DNA of 40,322 bases from Candidatus Goldiibacteriota bacterium (lineage in GTDB: Bacteria; Oederibacteriota; PGYV01): assembly GCA_016937715.1 (NCBI GenBank), contig JAFGWA010000039.1, forward strand, positions 1-40,322. Reading direction: 5' to 3'. Position numbers and translations under genes: made by a program. This document shows positions 8,609 through 16,007 of the stretch, piece after piece (the stretch's first letter is position 1; each line of letters starts with the position of its first letter). The notes below the pieces were generated by a model that worked only from the letters and a program-made list of their open reading frames with translations, searched no databases and had not been told where the DNA came from.

Positions 8609-9010
8609 ATGTTCAGCATAACTAAACCTTTTAGACTGCTGGCACAGGGCCAGATTCCAAGGCCCTGGCTGGAAATTGAATTAAAAAATCCGGATACAAA
8701 TAAGGCAATTTCTGTTGTTGCTCTTATTGATACAGGTGCTGATGAATGCGCAATGCCGCAGGATTTGGCAGAAATACTTGGGCACAATTTAAGAAAAGGA
8801 AAGCCGAAAACTATCAGGACGGGAAGCGGTATTTCAACCGCTTATTCTCATACAGTTAATATTAAAATAGACGGGCTTATTATATCAAACGTACTCATAG
8901 ATTTTATGCCTGGCCTGCATACCCCTCTTTTAGGGGTGAAAAGTTTTCTTTCGGAATTTATCTTAACCGTAAACTATCCGCGAAAAACATTTACGCTTTT
9001 AAAAAGTTAA
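8609..9010 (+). CDS. Retropepsin-like aspartic protease domain protein
   Basis: A 133-residue protein with the aspartic protease signature LIDTGADECAMP (Asp41-Thr-Gly-Ala44) after a short first strand, and a second half containing LIDFMPGLHTPLLGVKSFL, which fits the flap and hydrophobic-loop region of single-domain retropepsins. Such proteins work as dimers, each subunit giving one Asp. There is no signal peptide or transmembrane segment, so it should be cytoplasmic. It starts directly after the DUF5678 stop codon and has no own ribosome site visible, which implies translational coupling. The natural substrate cannot be read from the sequence. Confidence 0.85.
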   Translation: MFSITKPFRLLAQGQIPRPWLEIELKNPDTNKAISVVALIDTGADECAMPQDLAEILGHNLRKGKPKTIRTGSGISTAYSHTVNIKIDGLIISNVLIDFMPGLHTPLLGVKSFLSEFILTVNYPRKTFTLLKS

Positions 9011-9079
9011 TATTTTTTAATGATTTAATGAAATAACGGACTGAGTTTAAAATATTTTAAATGTTTATCAGGGGGAGAA

Positions 9080-9652
9080 ATGAAAAAATTAATTATAATT
9101 TCAATTCTACTGATTATTTCTAAGTTCTGTATTGCCGAAACAATTTCTAACCCTATCAGTAAAGCCGACGATAATGGTTCATATATACAGAATACACCTA
9201 AAGAAGAATATTATTATAGGCGTTCAATTATTGATTCGCCTTTAATGATGGGGGTATTTGGTGCAACGCTTATCTATTTCAATTATGAAATTTGTGCAGA
9301 TAAAAATCTGACTTACGCAATAATCTGTGACAGCGCAGCCATTGTCGGTATTGGAATTGGAGTTCTGAGTGGGGGAAAAAATGATAATTCTTTGTCTGGT
9401 TTAGGAACAGGTTTATTTTCTTTAGGATTAGGAGGCATTATTCTTTATCCGTATTACGGTATAATCAATGGTTATGTGACAAAAAATACCGAACAACAAA
9501 TAAGGGGATGGTTGGGATTATTTGTTGCAAGTGTTTCTGTAGCCATGATGATGTTTGAAAGACAAATACCAATATCAAAAGAGTCAGGTTTAAGTGTATA
9601 TCCAATTATACAGCCGGATACTTCGGGATTGTTTGTAAGCATAAATATTTGA
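9080..9652 (+). CDS. Membrane protein of unknown function with signal peptide
   Basis: 190 residues, preceded by GGGGGAG 5 nt before ATG. Residues 1-19 form a typical signal peptide (KKLIIISILLIISKFCIA then ET). The rest is Gly-rich and hydrophobic, with about four candidate membrane spans: around SPLMMGVFGATLIYF, IICDSAAIVGIGIGVLSG, LGTGLFSLGLGGIILYPYYG and GWLGLFVASVSVAMMMF. No family recognised. Its codons are visibly richer in A and T than in the neighbouring housekeeping genes, which would fit a recently acquired or fast-evolving gene. It lies between the retropepsin pair and proS. Confidence 0.75.
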   Translation: MKKLIIISILLIISKFCIAETISNPISKADDNGSYIQNTPKEEYYYRRSIIDSPLMMGVFGATLIYFNYEICADKNLTYAIICDSAAIVGIGIGVLSGGKNDNSLSGLGTGLFSLGLGGIILYPYYGIINGYVTKNTEQQIRGWLGLFVASVSVAMMMFERQIPISKESGLSVYPIIQPDTSGLFVSINI

Positions 9653-9837
9653 TTTAAAGATATTTATTCCTGAATGTGATTTGTTGGGTTAGACAGTATT
9701 CCTGAGTTTCAATCCATGATTAATTTAAGGGTATATTAAAAATCGGCTAAAAAGTAAAAATCATTAGTTTTTCGGCTTTTTATGTGTTAAGTTCTATATT
9801 ATATTTATTGCAAATATATATTTTCGGAGGTAATAAA

Positions 9838-11568
9838 ATGAGATTCAGTAATGCTCTGATAAACACTCTTCGCGAGACGCCCAAAGAGGCGGAAACAGTC
9901 GCGCATAAATTCATGCTGCGCGCTTGCATGATAAAAAAACTTGGGGCGGGCATATATGACTGGATGCCGCTGGGGTTCAAATCGCTCCAGAAAGTAATAA
10001 ATATAATAAGGGAAGAGATGAACAAAGCGGGCGCGCAGGAAGTTTTATTGCCTGTGTTGTCCCCTGCCGAACTGTGGAAAGAGACAGGCCGCTGGAATGT
10101 TTACGGGAAAGAACTTATGAGAATAAAGGACAGGCACGATAACGAATTCGCGCTTGGGCCCACTCATGAAGAAGTTATAACCGACCTTGTAAGAAGGGAA
10201 GTAAACTCTTACAAACAGCTTCCGATAAACCTTTACCAGATACAGGGAAAGTTCCGCGATGAAATAAGGCCGCGTTTTGGCGTTATGCGTTCAAGGGAAT
10301 TTTTGATGAAGGACGCTTATTCATTTGACCGCGATGAAGAAGGTGCGATGAAGAGTTATAAAAACATGTTTGAAACTTACGTTAAGATCTGTAAGAGAAT
10401 CGGTTTTAAATTCCGCGCTGTTGAAGCGGATTCCGGCGCCATAGGCGGCAATTTATCATCGGAATTTATGGTACTGGCTGAAACAGGTGAAGACACAATA
10501 ATTTACTGCGAAAATTGTGAATACGCGGCGAATATGGAAAAGGCGGCTTTCAAAAAAGACGCGCCAAAAGATACCTCTGAAGAACCGCTTACCAAAGTCC
10601 ACACCCCCAATATCAGGACAGTGGAAGAACTTGCGGCATTTTTGGGGAAAAAGCCTGAAGAGACAGCAAAGACAATCCTTTACATAGTTGACGGTAAAAA
10701 AATGGCGGGAGCTGTTATCAGGGGCGACAGGGAAATTAACGAAGTTAAATTAAAAAATGCCCTTGGCGCGGCAGAGCTGCGCCTTGCCACACCTGAAGAA
10801 ATACTTGAAAAAACCGGCGCGCCTGTCGGGTTTGCGGGGCCTATTAATTTAAGGGAAAAGGGAGTTAGGCTGGCAGTGGATGAAACAGCTGCATATTTAA
10901 AGAATACAGTCACCGGCGGAAATGAGAATGACTACCATTACACAGGGGTTAACCGCGGCAGGGATTATCAGGAAAACTTTATTGCGGATTTTGCGGCCGC
11001 TAAAAAAGGGGACAGCTGCCCCAAGTGCGGCGGGGTGTTAAACGAACAGAAAGGCATAGAAATGGGGCATGTGTTCTTCCTGGGTAATAAATATTCCAAA
11101 TCCATGAAAGCCACATTTCTTGATGAATCAGGAAAATCAAAGGAAATGGTAATGGGCTGCTATGGAATAGGCGTTTCAAGGGTGGTGGCCGCCTCTATAG
11201 AACAGAACAATGACGAGAACGGCATAATATGGCCCATGGCAATAGCGCCGTATGAAGTGAATATTGTCGTGGTTAACGCAAAATATAAGGAAGGCATGGA
11301 TTATTGTGAAACTCTGTATAAGCAGCTTAAAGAAGCCGGCGTGGATGTCATAATGGACGACCGCGACATTTCTCCCGGCGTAAAATTTAAAGACGCCGAC
11401 CTTATCGGTTTTCCATTAAGAATAGTGGTGGGCGAAAAGAATTTTGTTACCGGGCAGGTGGAAATGTCTTTAAGGCGTGACCCCAAGAACCGGGTTATGC
11501 TGGACAAGGGCGCGGCCTTTGAGGAAATAATAAATATAATAAATAAGGAAAAAAGCGTAAATATATGA
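9838..11568 (+). CDS. proS: Prolyl-tRNA synthetase (bacterial type)
   Basis: Class II aminoacyl-tRNA synthetase charging tRNA-Pro. The start is ATG 9838, 7 nt after GGAGG (9826-9830). An in-frame extension of 18 codons upstream is A/T-rich and unlike the family. The 576 residues match the E. coli-type enzyme with an inserted editing domain. Motif 1 region is VLLPVLSPAELWKETGRW, motif 2 is RPRFGVMRSREFLMKDAYSF, the YbaK-like editing insertion covers roughly residues 230-385, and motif 3 is GCYGIGVSRVVAASIEQ. A C-terminal anticodon-binding domain follows. A CENC / CPKC pair near the insertion resembles a zinc site. Confidence 0.97.
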   Translation: MRFSNALINTLRETPKEAETVAHKFMLRACMIKKLGAGIYDWMPLGFKSLQKVINIIREEMNKAGAQEVLLPVLSPAELWKETGRWNVYGKELMRIKDRHDNEFALGPTHEEVITDLVRREVNSYKQLPINLYQIQGKFRDEIRPRFGVMRSREFLMKDAYSFDRDEEGAMKSYKNMFETYVKICKRIGFKFRAVEADSGAIGGNLSSEFMVLAETGEDTIIYCENCEYAANMEKAAFKKDAPKDTSEEPLTKVHTPNIRTVEELAAFLGKKPEETAKTILYIVDGKKMAGAVIRGDREINEVKLKNALGAAELRLATPEEILEKTGAPVGFAGPINLREKGVRLAVDETAAYLKNTVTGGNENDYHYTGVNRGRDYQENFIADFAAAKKGDSCPKCGGVLNEQKGIEMGHVFFLGNKYSKSMKATFLDESGKSKEMVMGCYGIGVSRVVAASIEQNNDENGIIWPMAIAPYEVNIVVVNAKYKEGMDYCETLYKQLKEAGVDVIMDDRDISPGVKFKDADLIGFPLRIVVGEKNFVTGQVEMSLRRDPKNRVMLDKGAAFEEIINIINKEKSVNI

Positions 11569-11586
11569 TATACTTATCTTCATAAG

Positions 11587-11606
11587 TTGCGGTTTTAATA
11601 CCGCAA
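11587..11606 (+). other. Hairpin in the leader of the cold-shock gene
   Basis: A 7-bp perfect stem TTGCGGT (11587-11593) / ACCGCAA (11600-11606) with loop TTTAAT. There is no T run, so it is not a standard terminator for proS. It lies 33 nt upstream of the csp start codon. Cold-shock mRNAs are known to have structured, temperature-sensitive leaders, so it may act there, but no promoter upstream is clear. Confidence 0.4.
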
Positions 11607-11638
11607 GAGTTTAAAGTTTTTAAGGAGGATTTAGAATT

Positions 11639-11839
11639 ATGGCAACAGGAAAAGTGAAATGGTTTAACGAAAAGAAAGGGTACGGTTTCATCGAACAGGA
11701 AGGCGGAAAGGACGTATTTGTACATTACGAAGCGATTCAGATGGACGGCTTTAAGAACCTTAGAGAAGGCGAAGCAGTAAATTTTGACATCGTAGAAGGA
11801 CAGAAAGGGCCACAGGCCGCAAACGTAACAAAGGCCTAA
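11639..11839 (+). CDS. Cold-shock protein (CspA family)
   Basis: A 66-residue single-domain OB-fold protein that binds single-stranded RNA/DNA and acts as an RNA chaperone. Both RNA-binding motifs are present: KGYGFIEQ (RNP1) and VFVHYEAI (RNP2), after the canonical [11 protein letters not shown] start. AAGGAGG lies about 10 nt upstream of ATG. It stands alone between proS and a strong terminator. The paralogue (cspA, B, C and so on) cannot be told from sequence alone. Confidence 0.97.
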   Translation: MATGKVKWFNEKKGYGFIEQEGGKDVFVHYEAIQMDGFKNLREGEAVNFDIVEGQKGPQAANVTKA

Positions 11840-11856
11840 ACCTTACATAACGTTTA

Positions 11857-11895
11857 AAAGCCCGGGCGCCGAAAGGCTCCCGGGCTTTTTTTTTT
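11857..11895 (+). terminator. Strong intrinsic terminator after the cold-shock gene
   Basis: A G/C-rich stem AGCCCGGG / CCCGGGCT, extended inward by GCC-GAAA-GGC, is followed by ten T residues (11886-11895). A-rich bases before the stem pair with the first Ts. This is a textbook rho-independent terminator. Confidence 0.95.
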
Positions 11896-12106
11896 ACGCA
11901 GAGCACGTCAGGATAAAACCGTAAAATGGATAAACAGGTATTTTTTTTTGAATGCCGGTTTCAAATGCTGTTGTTTAATAATTCTCCCAAACATAATCCG
12001 GCAGGCATTGTTTTATTTTTTTCATTTCTCGGCACGCGGTGGTTCTCAATGCGGGTCAGAAGCATAATACAATACATCCGCGGTTAAAAAATATTTATTT
12101 TTTTAC
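11896..12106. other. Intergenic stretch, nothing recognised
   Basis: About 210 bases between the csp terminator and the Rrf2 promoter. They contain A/T runs and no open frame with a ribosome site, no convincing hairpin with a T run and no repeat matching others in the window. Confidence 0.6.
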
Positions 12107-12135
12107 TTGACAATTTTATTAACTGATACTAAAAT
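12107..12135 (+). promoter_or_regulatory. Sigma70-type promoter of rrf2-hcp
   Basis: TTGACA (12107-12112) and TAAAAT (12130-12135) with 17-bp spacing. The -10 box and the spacer are covered by the palindrome at 12114-12152, a placement expected for repression. Confidence 0.8.
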
Positions 12136-12152
12136 AGTATCAGTTAATAAAA
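12114..12152. promoter_or_regulatory. Perfect palindromic operator overlapping the rrf2-hcp promoter
   Basis: Arms TTTTATTAACTGATACTA (12114-12131) and its exact complement (12135-12152) flank the 3-base centre AAA. That is 18 bp per arm without a mismatch. The likely protein-contact core is CTGATACTA-AAA-TAGTATCAG. The repeat covers the spacer, the -10 box and the predicted start site, so bound protein would block RNA polymerase. The adjacent Rrf2-family gene is the obvious candidate to bind it, meaning autoregulation and joint control of hcp. The binding itself is inferred. Confidence 0.85.
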
Positions 12153-12162
12153 AGGAGATGAT

Positions 12163-12570
12163 ATGAAAATTATAAATAAGGACACTGATTACGCGGTAAG
12201 GGCGTTGATGGTGCTTGCGGGTAACGGCGGTTCTTACGTGTCGGCAAAAACAATCTCTAAAGCACAAAATATACCATATCCGTTTTTGAGAAGGCTTTTA
12301 AAGCCTTTGATTAAAAACAAAGTGATTGAATCAAAAGAAGGCGCTGAAGGCGGGGTAAGGCTTCTTTTACACCCCGGCAAAATAAGAGTGATTGACCTGA
12401 TAAAAATATACCACAAGGGATTTGAAATGTCCGAATGTATGTTCCGTGGAAAACCCTGCTGCAACCGGCCTACGTGCGTGTTAAGGCGTGAAATAGTTAA
12501 AATAGAAAAACTTGTGACGGGCCGTTTTGAAAAAATGACAATAAAATCTCTGCTGCAAAATAAAAATTAA
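12163..12570 (+). CDS. Rrf2-family transcriptional regulator (NsrR/IscR-like, putative Fe-S sensor)
   Basis: A 135-residue winged-helix regulator. It begins with [12 protein letters not shown] (residues 8-19) and continues with a recognition-helix region [20 protein letters not shown] and a wing GAEGGVRLL, all typical of Rrf2 proteins. Cysteines at 92, 99, 100 and 105 lie where IscR and NsrR hold their Fe-S cluster, with spacing C-x6-C-C-x4-C instead of the usual C-x5-C-x5-C. A strong AAGGAG precedes ATG. hcp follows after 11 nt. Context with hcp and the self-overlapping palindrome suggests a nitric-oxide or redox sensor that represses its own operon. The specific ligand is inference. Confidence 0.92.
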   Translation: MKIINKDTDYAVRALMVLAGNGGSYVSAKTISKAQNIPYPFLRRLLKPLIKNKVIESKEGAEGGVRLLLHPGKIRVIDLIKIYHKGFEMSECMFRGKPCCNRPTCVLRREIVKIEKLVTGRFEKMTIKSLLQNKN

Positions 12571-12581
12571 GGAGGCAAAAG

Positions 12582-14210
12582 ATGGGAATGTACTGCAATC
12601 AGTGTCAGGAAACAGCTAAGAACACAGCCTGTACTGCTAAGGGGGTATGCGGAAAGAACGACAGCACTTCAAACCTTCAGGATCTTCTGATATTTCTTCT
12701 GCAGGGAATATCGTATTACGCGGAAAAAACAGGCAATAAAGATAGAAAATACGGGTTATTTTTGTGTCAGGCGTTGTTTGCCACAATCACAAACGCGAAT
12801 TTTGACGATGATAAAATAGAGAGCCTTATCAGAAAGGCTCTTGTATTAAGGGGCGAGTTAAAAATCAAATCCGGTGCTGCGGCTGACGCGCCTGACTGCG
12901 CGGTGTGGGAAGGTTCAACAAAGGAAGAATTCGCACAAAAAGCCCTTTTAACAGGCGTGTTAAGTTACAGTTCAAATGAAGACGCAAGGTCTTTAAAATC
13001 GCTGATGGTTTACGGGCTTAAAGGTATTGCCGCTTACGCTGACCACGCCGCAGTGCTTGGTTATTATGATGATGAAGTGTTTGCGTTTATCGTAAAGGCG
13101 CTTGCGTCAATTCCCAAAGACCTTGGCGCGGACGAACTTACGGCGCTTGTACTTGCAACCGGGGAAGCGGCGGTAAAAGCAATGGCGGTTCTTGATAAGG
13201 CCAATACAGAAACATACGGCAAACCTGAAATTACAAAAGTTAATATAGGCGTAAGAAATAATCCGGGTATTCTTATTTCCGGCCACGATTTAAAAGATAT
13301 GGCGGAACTTTTAACTCAGACTGAAGGCACCGGAGTGGATATTTACACTCACAGCGAAATGCTTCCTGCAAATTATTACCCTGCTTTTAAAAAATACAAA
13401 CATTTTGCCGGTAATTACGGCGGATCGTGGTGGCATCAGAATAAAGAGTTTGATACCTTTAACGGGCCGATAATAATGACAACCAACTGCATTGTACCTG
13501 TTAAGGATTCATACAAAGACAGGATATTTACCACGGGAATGGCCGGATATCCGGGCGTAAAACATATTGCAGACAGGGAAGATGGAAAGGCAAAGGATTT
13601 TTCCGCTGTTATTGAACTTGCAAAAAAATGCCCGCCGCCTGTTGAGCTTGAAAAAGGTGAAATTATAGGCGGTTTTGCGCACGATCAGATACTTGCCCTT
13701 GCCGATAAAGTGGTGGATGCCATAAAAAGCGGTGCGATTAAAAGGTTTGTGGTAATGGGCGGATGCGATGGAAGGCAGCCCGGCAGAAGTTATTTTACAG
13801 AAGTGGCGGAAAACCTTCCGAAAGACACTGTGATTTTAACGGCCGGGTGTGCCAAGTACAGGTATAACAAACTTCAGCTTGGAGACATAGGCGGCATACC
13901 GCGCGTGCTTGACGCGGGACAGTGTAATGATTCCTATTCGCTTGCAGTTGTGGCGCTTAAACTGAAAGAAGTTTTTGGTTTAAAAGACATAAATGAGCTG
14001 CCGATATCTTTTGACATTGCATGGTATGAACAAAAGGCCGTGGCAGTACTTCTTGCTCTTCTGTTTTTGGGCGTTAAAGGAATAAGGCTTGGCCCCACAT
14101 TACCCGCGTTTTTATCTGCCGGCGTGGCAAAGGTTCTTGTTGAAAACTTTAATATTAAAGCAACCGGAGAAGTGAAAGCCGATATAGAAGCTATGATGTC
14201 AGGAAAATAG
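12582..14210 (+). CDS. hcp: Hybrid cluster protein (hydroxylamine / NO reductase)
   Basis: Fe-S/Fe-O protein first described as hydroxylamine reductase and linked to NO reduction and protein S-nitrosylation in other bacteria. The 542 residues begin with the cubane cluster ligands Cys5, Cys8, Cys17 and Cys23 (C-x2-C-x8-C-x5-C, the Desulfovibrio-type spacing). Hybrid-cluster regions are intact: GHDLKDM, the His/Glu segment near [49 protein letters not shown] and [19 protein letters not shown] precedes ATG. It is the second gene of the rrf2 unit and ends at a strong terminator. No hcr reductase gene is adjacent, so the electron donor is unknown. Confidence 0.97.
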   Translation: MGMYCNQCQETAKNTACTAKGVCGKNDSTSNLQDLLIFLLQGISYYAEKTGNKDRKYGLFLCQALFATITNANFDDDKIESLIRKALVLRGELKIKSGAAADAPDCAVWEGSTKEEFAQKALLTGVLSYSSNEDARSLKSLMVYGLKGIAAYADHAAVLGYYDDEVFAFIVKALASIPKDLGADELTALVLATGEAAVKAMAVLDKANTETYGKPEITKVNIGVRNNPGILISGHDLKDMAELLTQTEGTGVDIYTHSEMLPANYYPAFKKYKHFAGNYGGSWWHQNKEFDTFNGPIIMTTNCIVPVKDSYKDRIFTTGMAGYPGVKHIADREDGKAKDFSAVIELAKKCPPPVELEKGEIIGGFAHDQILALADKVVDAIKSGAIKRFVVMGGCDGRQPGRSYFTEVAENLPKDTVILTAGCAKYRYNKLQLGDIGGIPRVLDAGQCNDSYSLAVVALKLKEVFGLKDINELPISFDIAWYEQKAVAVLLALLFLGVKGIRLGPTLPAFLSAGVAKVLVENFNIKATGEVKADIEAMMSGK

Positions 14211-14229
14211 CAGTCTTTTAGTTTTTTTC

Positions 14230-14262
14230 AATAAGCCCGCGGTTTTGTGCCGCGGGCTTATT
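14230..14262. terminator. Strong, probably bidirectional, terminator after hcp
   Basis: A 13-bp perfect stem AATAAGCCCGCGG (14230-14242) / CCGCGGGCTTATT (14250-14262) around loop TTTTGTG. T-rich bases follow it (TTATTTATTTAT), and a T-run precedes it. It separates the hcp unit from the chemosensory operon. Confidence 0.92.
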
Positions 14263-14360
14263 TATTTATAAAATACATTAAAATATTGTAAATTAACGGC
14301 TGTTTCATTCTGTGGCATTGTTTTATTAAATATTACCTGCAAAAACACCTATAATCAAAA

Positions 14361-14389
14361 TTGACAAAATACCTTATTATTGATATTAT
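14361..14389 (+). promoter_or_regulatory. Promoter of the chemosensory operon
   Basis: TTGACA (14361-14366) and TATTAT (14384-14389) with 17-bp spacing, predicted start near 14396. The promoter at 29230-29258 has exactly the same two hexamers and spacing, suggesting that the two chemosensory units are expressed alike. It lies within the extended open frame upstream of ATG 14428, which rules out that extension as coding. Confidence 0.8.
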
Positions 14390-14427
14390 TAATATGTATT
14401 ATTATATTAATTTATAAGGAGGAAAGT

Positions 14428-14844
14428 ATGAAAGGATTGGGTATTATAGCGGCAATTCTTATAATAATTGCGATTGTTTTTGTCGGCAATGCAGAAGAAA
14501 TAAGTGTAAAATGGGAAGAAAAATCAAGGGCAGAACTGCAGGATCAGGCGTTGGAAGAAGCATTGTATAAAAATATTAAGTATGTTTATACGGTTGGTAA
14601 ATATGAAAGGACCCTTGAATTGGTTGAAAAATACCTTGAAGCTTATGATATTTATGATGAATATGATAAAAATGAATCCAGTGACAGGATTGATGACGTG
14701 AATTTCTTCAGGGCAAGGACTTTTGACCGCATGATAGACGGAACAAAAGCCAGATTTGCCTATAAAGCATACATGGAACGTTTTCCGAACGGAAAAAATT
14801 ATCAGGAAGCCAAAGACAGGCTTATGGAATTTGGGAACTTCTAA
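14428..14844 (+). CDS. Secreted or membrane-anchored helical-repeat protein, first gene of the chemosensory operon
   Basis: 138 residues from ATG 14428, chosen because AAGGAGG lies 5 nt upstream. Residues 2-21 are a signal peptide or N-terminal anchor (KGLGIIAAILIIIAIVFVGN, then AEE). The mature part is highly charged and helical. Its end, FAYKAYMERFPNGKNYQEAK, resembles the TPR-like repeats of YbgF/TolA-binding proteins, in which a Y-x-x-F-P-x-G-x-x-x-x-A motif recurs. No lipobox cysteine is present. A periplasmic scaffold role is plausible. It is the leading gene of the operon, 15 nt before the next, also secreted, protein. Confidence 0.8.
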   Translation: MKGLGIIAAILIIIAIVFVGNAEEISVKWEEKSRAELQDQALEEALYKNIKYVYTVGKYERTLELVEKYLEAYDIYDEYDKNESSDRIDDVNFFRARTFDRMIDGTKARFAYKAYMERFPNGKNYQEAKDRLMEFGNF

Positions 14845-14859
14845 TTGGGAAGGTGAAAA

Positions 14860-15999
14860 ATGAAAATAATTCAGCTGCTTGCACTGTCTTTTTTTATTTT
14901 ATCGGGTTTACTTTTCGCGGATGATGACGGTTTTATAATGTCAAGCGGGCCGGCGCAGCAGATAGAAGAAAAAAAAGCTGTTGAGGAAGCGCGGGATGTT
15001 ATACCGCCCATACCTGCTGAAAAAACATCCTGGAATACCCCTTTAACTGTTCAGCCGGCTGCAACTCAGGCGATAGTGGTTGATGAAAGCGGTGACACGG
15101 AAGGTATAATTATACTTTTGCCTGGCGAAACAGAGCCTGCGGAGATAGAAAAATTTATAGCCAGAAAAAAAGAAGATGCGGCCCCGCAGGAAAAAAGGGC
15201 GGACGTGGATTACGGCGACCTTGAAGAACGCGGCGAAGACGGCGAATTTGTTGTGGATTATGAAGCGGATACCGAAGGCGAGCTTATACTTGTGGAAGAT
15301 GAAAAAAAAGGAAAGATTCAAAGCGCGGGATATGTACTTGTGGAACGCGCCGGATTTATATCGGATAATTTCGCGGATGACGGTTTTATTTATACGGTGG
15401 ACAATAAACTTATGCTTGTCCATAATGACCGGGCTTACGTAAAAATAACGGTGGGTAAAAGCGTAAAAGCAGGCAGCGAACTTATGATATATGATGATTC
15501 CGAGGAAATTTTTGAAAAAGAGACGGGGGAAGCCCTGGGTAAACTTATCAAAGTAAACGGTGTGGCAAGGGTAACAAAGAAAATTAAAGACAATATATTT
15601 CAGGTGGTTATAACAAAAAGTTATGAACCCATAGGGGACAAGAACAAGGTCAAACTGCGCAGGGAAGTAAAGGATTATCAGTCAAAACTTTCAAGAAAAA
15701 TAAAATCTAAAAATGTTGAAAGGGAAGGCCGGGTAATAAAAACAGTGAAAGGCCCGGTTAATTTTAAAAACAAGGATGTTGTTTATATAAATATAGGGCT
15801 TGATAAAGGCATTCTGCCCGGTGAAAAGCTTGAGGTAATCCGCGAAACACAGGACCCCGAAAGCAAGGAAGCGGACCTGTATCATGTAGCCGGCAGAATT
15901 ATGGTGATAAATTCCATGAAAAGCAGTGCAACGGCGATAGTTATTGAGCAGAGCGAGGTTTTTGGCGAAGGTTACGCAGTAAAAACTATTGCGAAGTAG
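14860..15999 (+). CDS. Secreted protein with a FlgT-C-like C-terminal domain, function unknown
   Basis: 379 residues. Residues 1-20 form a signal peptide (MKIIQLLALSFFILSGLLFA, then DDD). Residues about 25-155 are low-complexity, very acidic and probably disordered. The C-terminal third (about 280-379) has a beta-rich pattern, KDVVYINIGLDKGILPGEKL then a gap and AGRIMVINSMKSSATAIVIE, resembling the FlgT C-terminal / small beta-barrel domains seen in periplasmic flagellar or LysM-associated proteins. I recognise this only by pattern. The middle (155-275) has similar strands and may be a related domain. It sits between another secreted protein and the HD-GYP gene, so a cell-envelope role tied to the sensory pathway is possible. 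Confidence 0.75.
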   Translation: MKIIQLLALSFFILSGLLFADDDGFIMSSGPAQQIEEKKAVEEARDVIPPIPAEKTSWNTPLTVQPAATQAIVVDESGDTEGIIILLPGETEPAEIEKFIARKKEDAAPQEKRADVDYGDLEERGEDGEFVVDYEADTEGELILVEDEKKGKIQSAGYVLVERAGFISDNFADDGFIYTVDNKLMLVHNDRAYVKITVGKSVKAGSELMIYDDSEEIFEKETGEALGKLIKVNGVARVTKKIKDNIFQVVITKSYEPIGDKNKVKLRREVKDYQSKLSRKIKSKNVEREGRVIKTVKGPVNFKNKDVVYINIGLDKGILPGEKLEVIRETQDPESKEADLYHVAGRIMVINSMKSSATAIVIEQSEVFGEGYAVKTIAK

Positions 16000-16007
16000 A
16001 GGTATTC

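Noticed and set aside
9749-9781. Possible terminator or dyad upstream of proS (AAAAAG-T-AAAAA / TTTTT-CGG-CTTTTT)
   Set aside because: The stem is only A-T pairs with an asymmetric bulge, too weak to call. It contains a TCGGCT direct repeat that may be chance.
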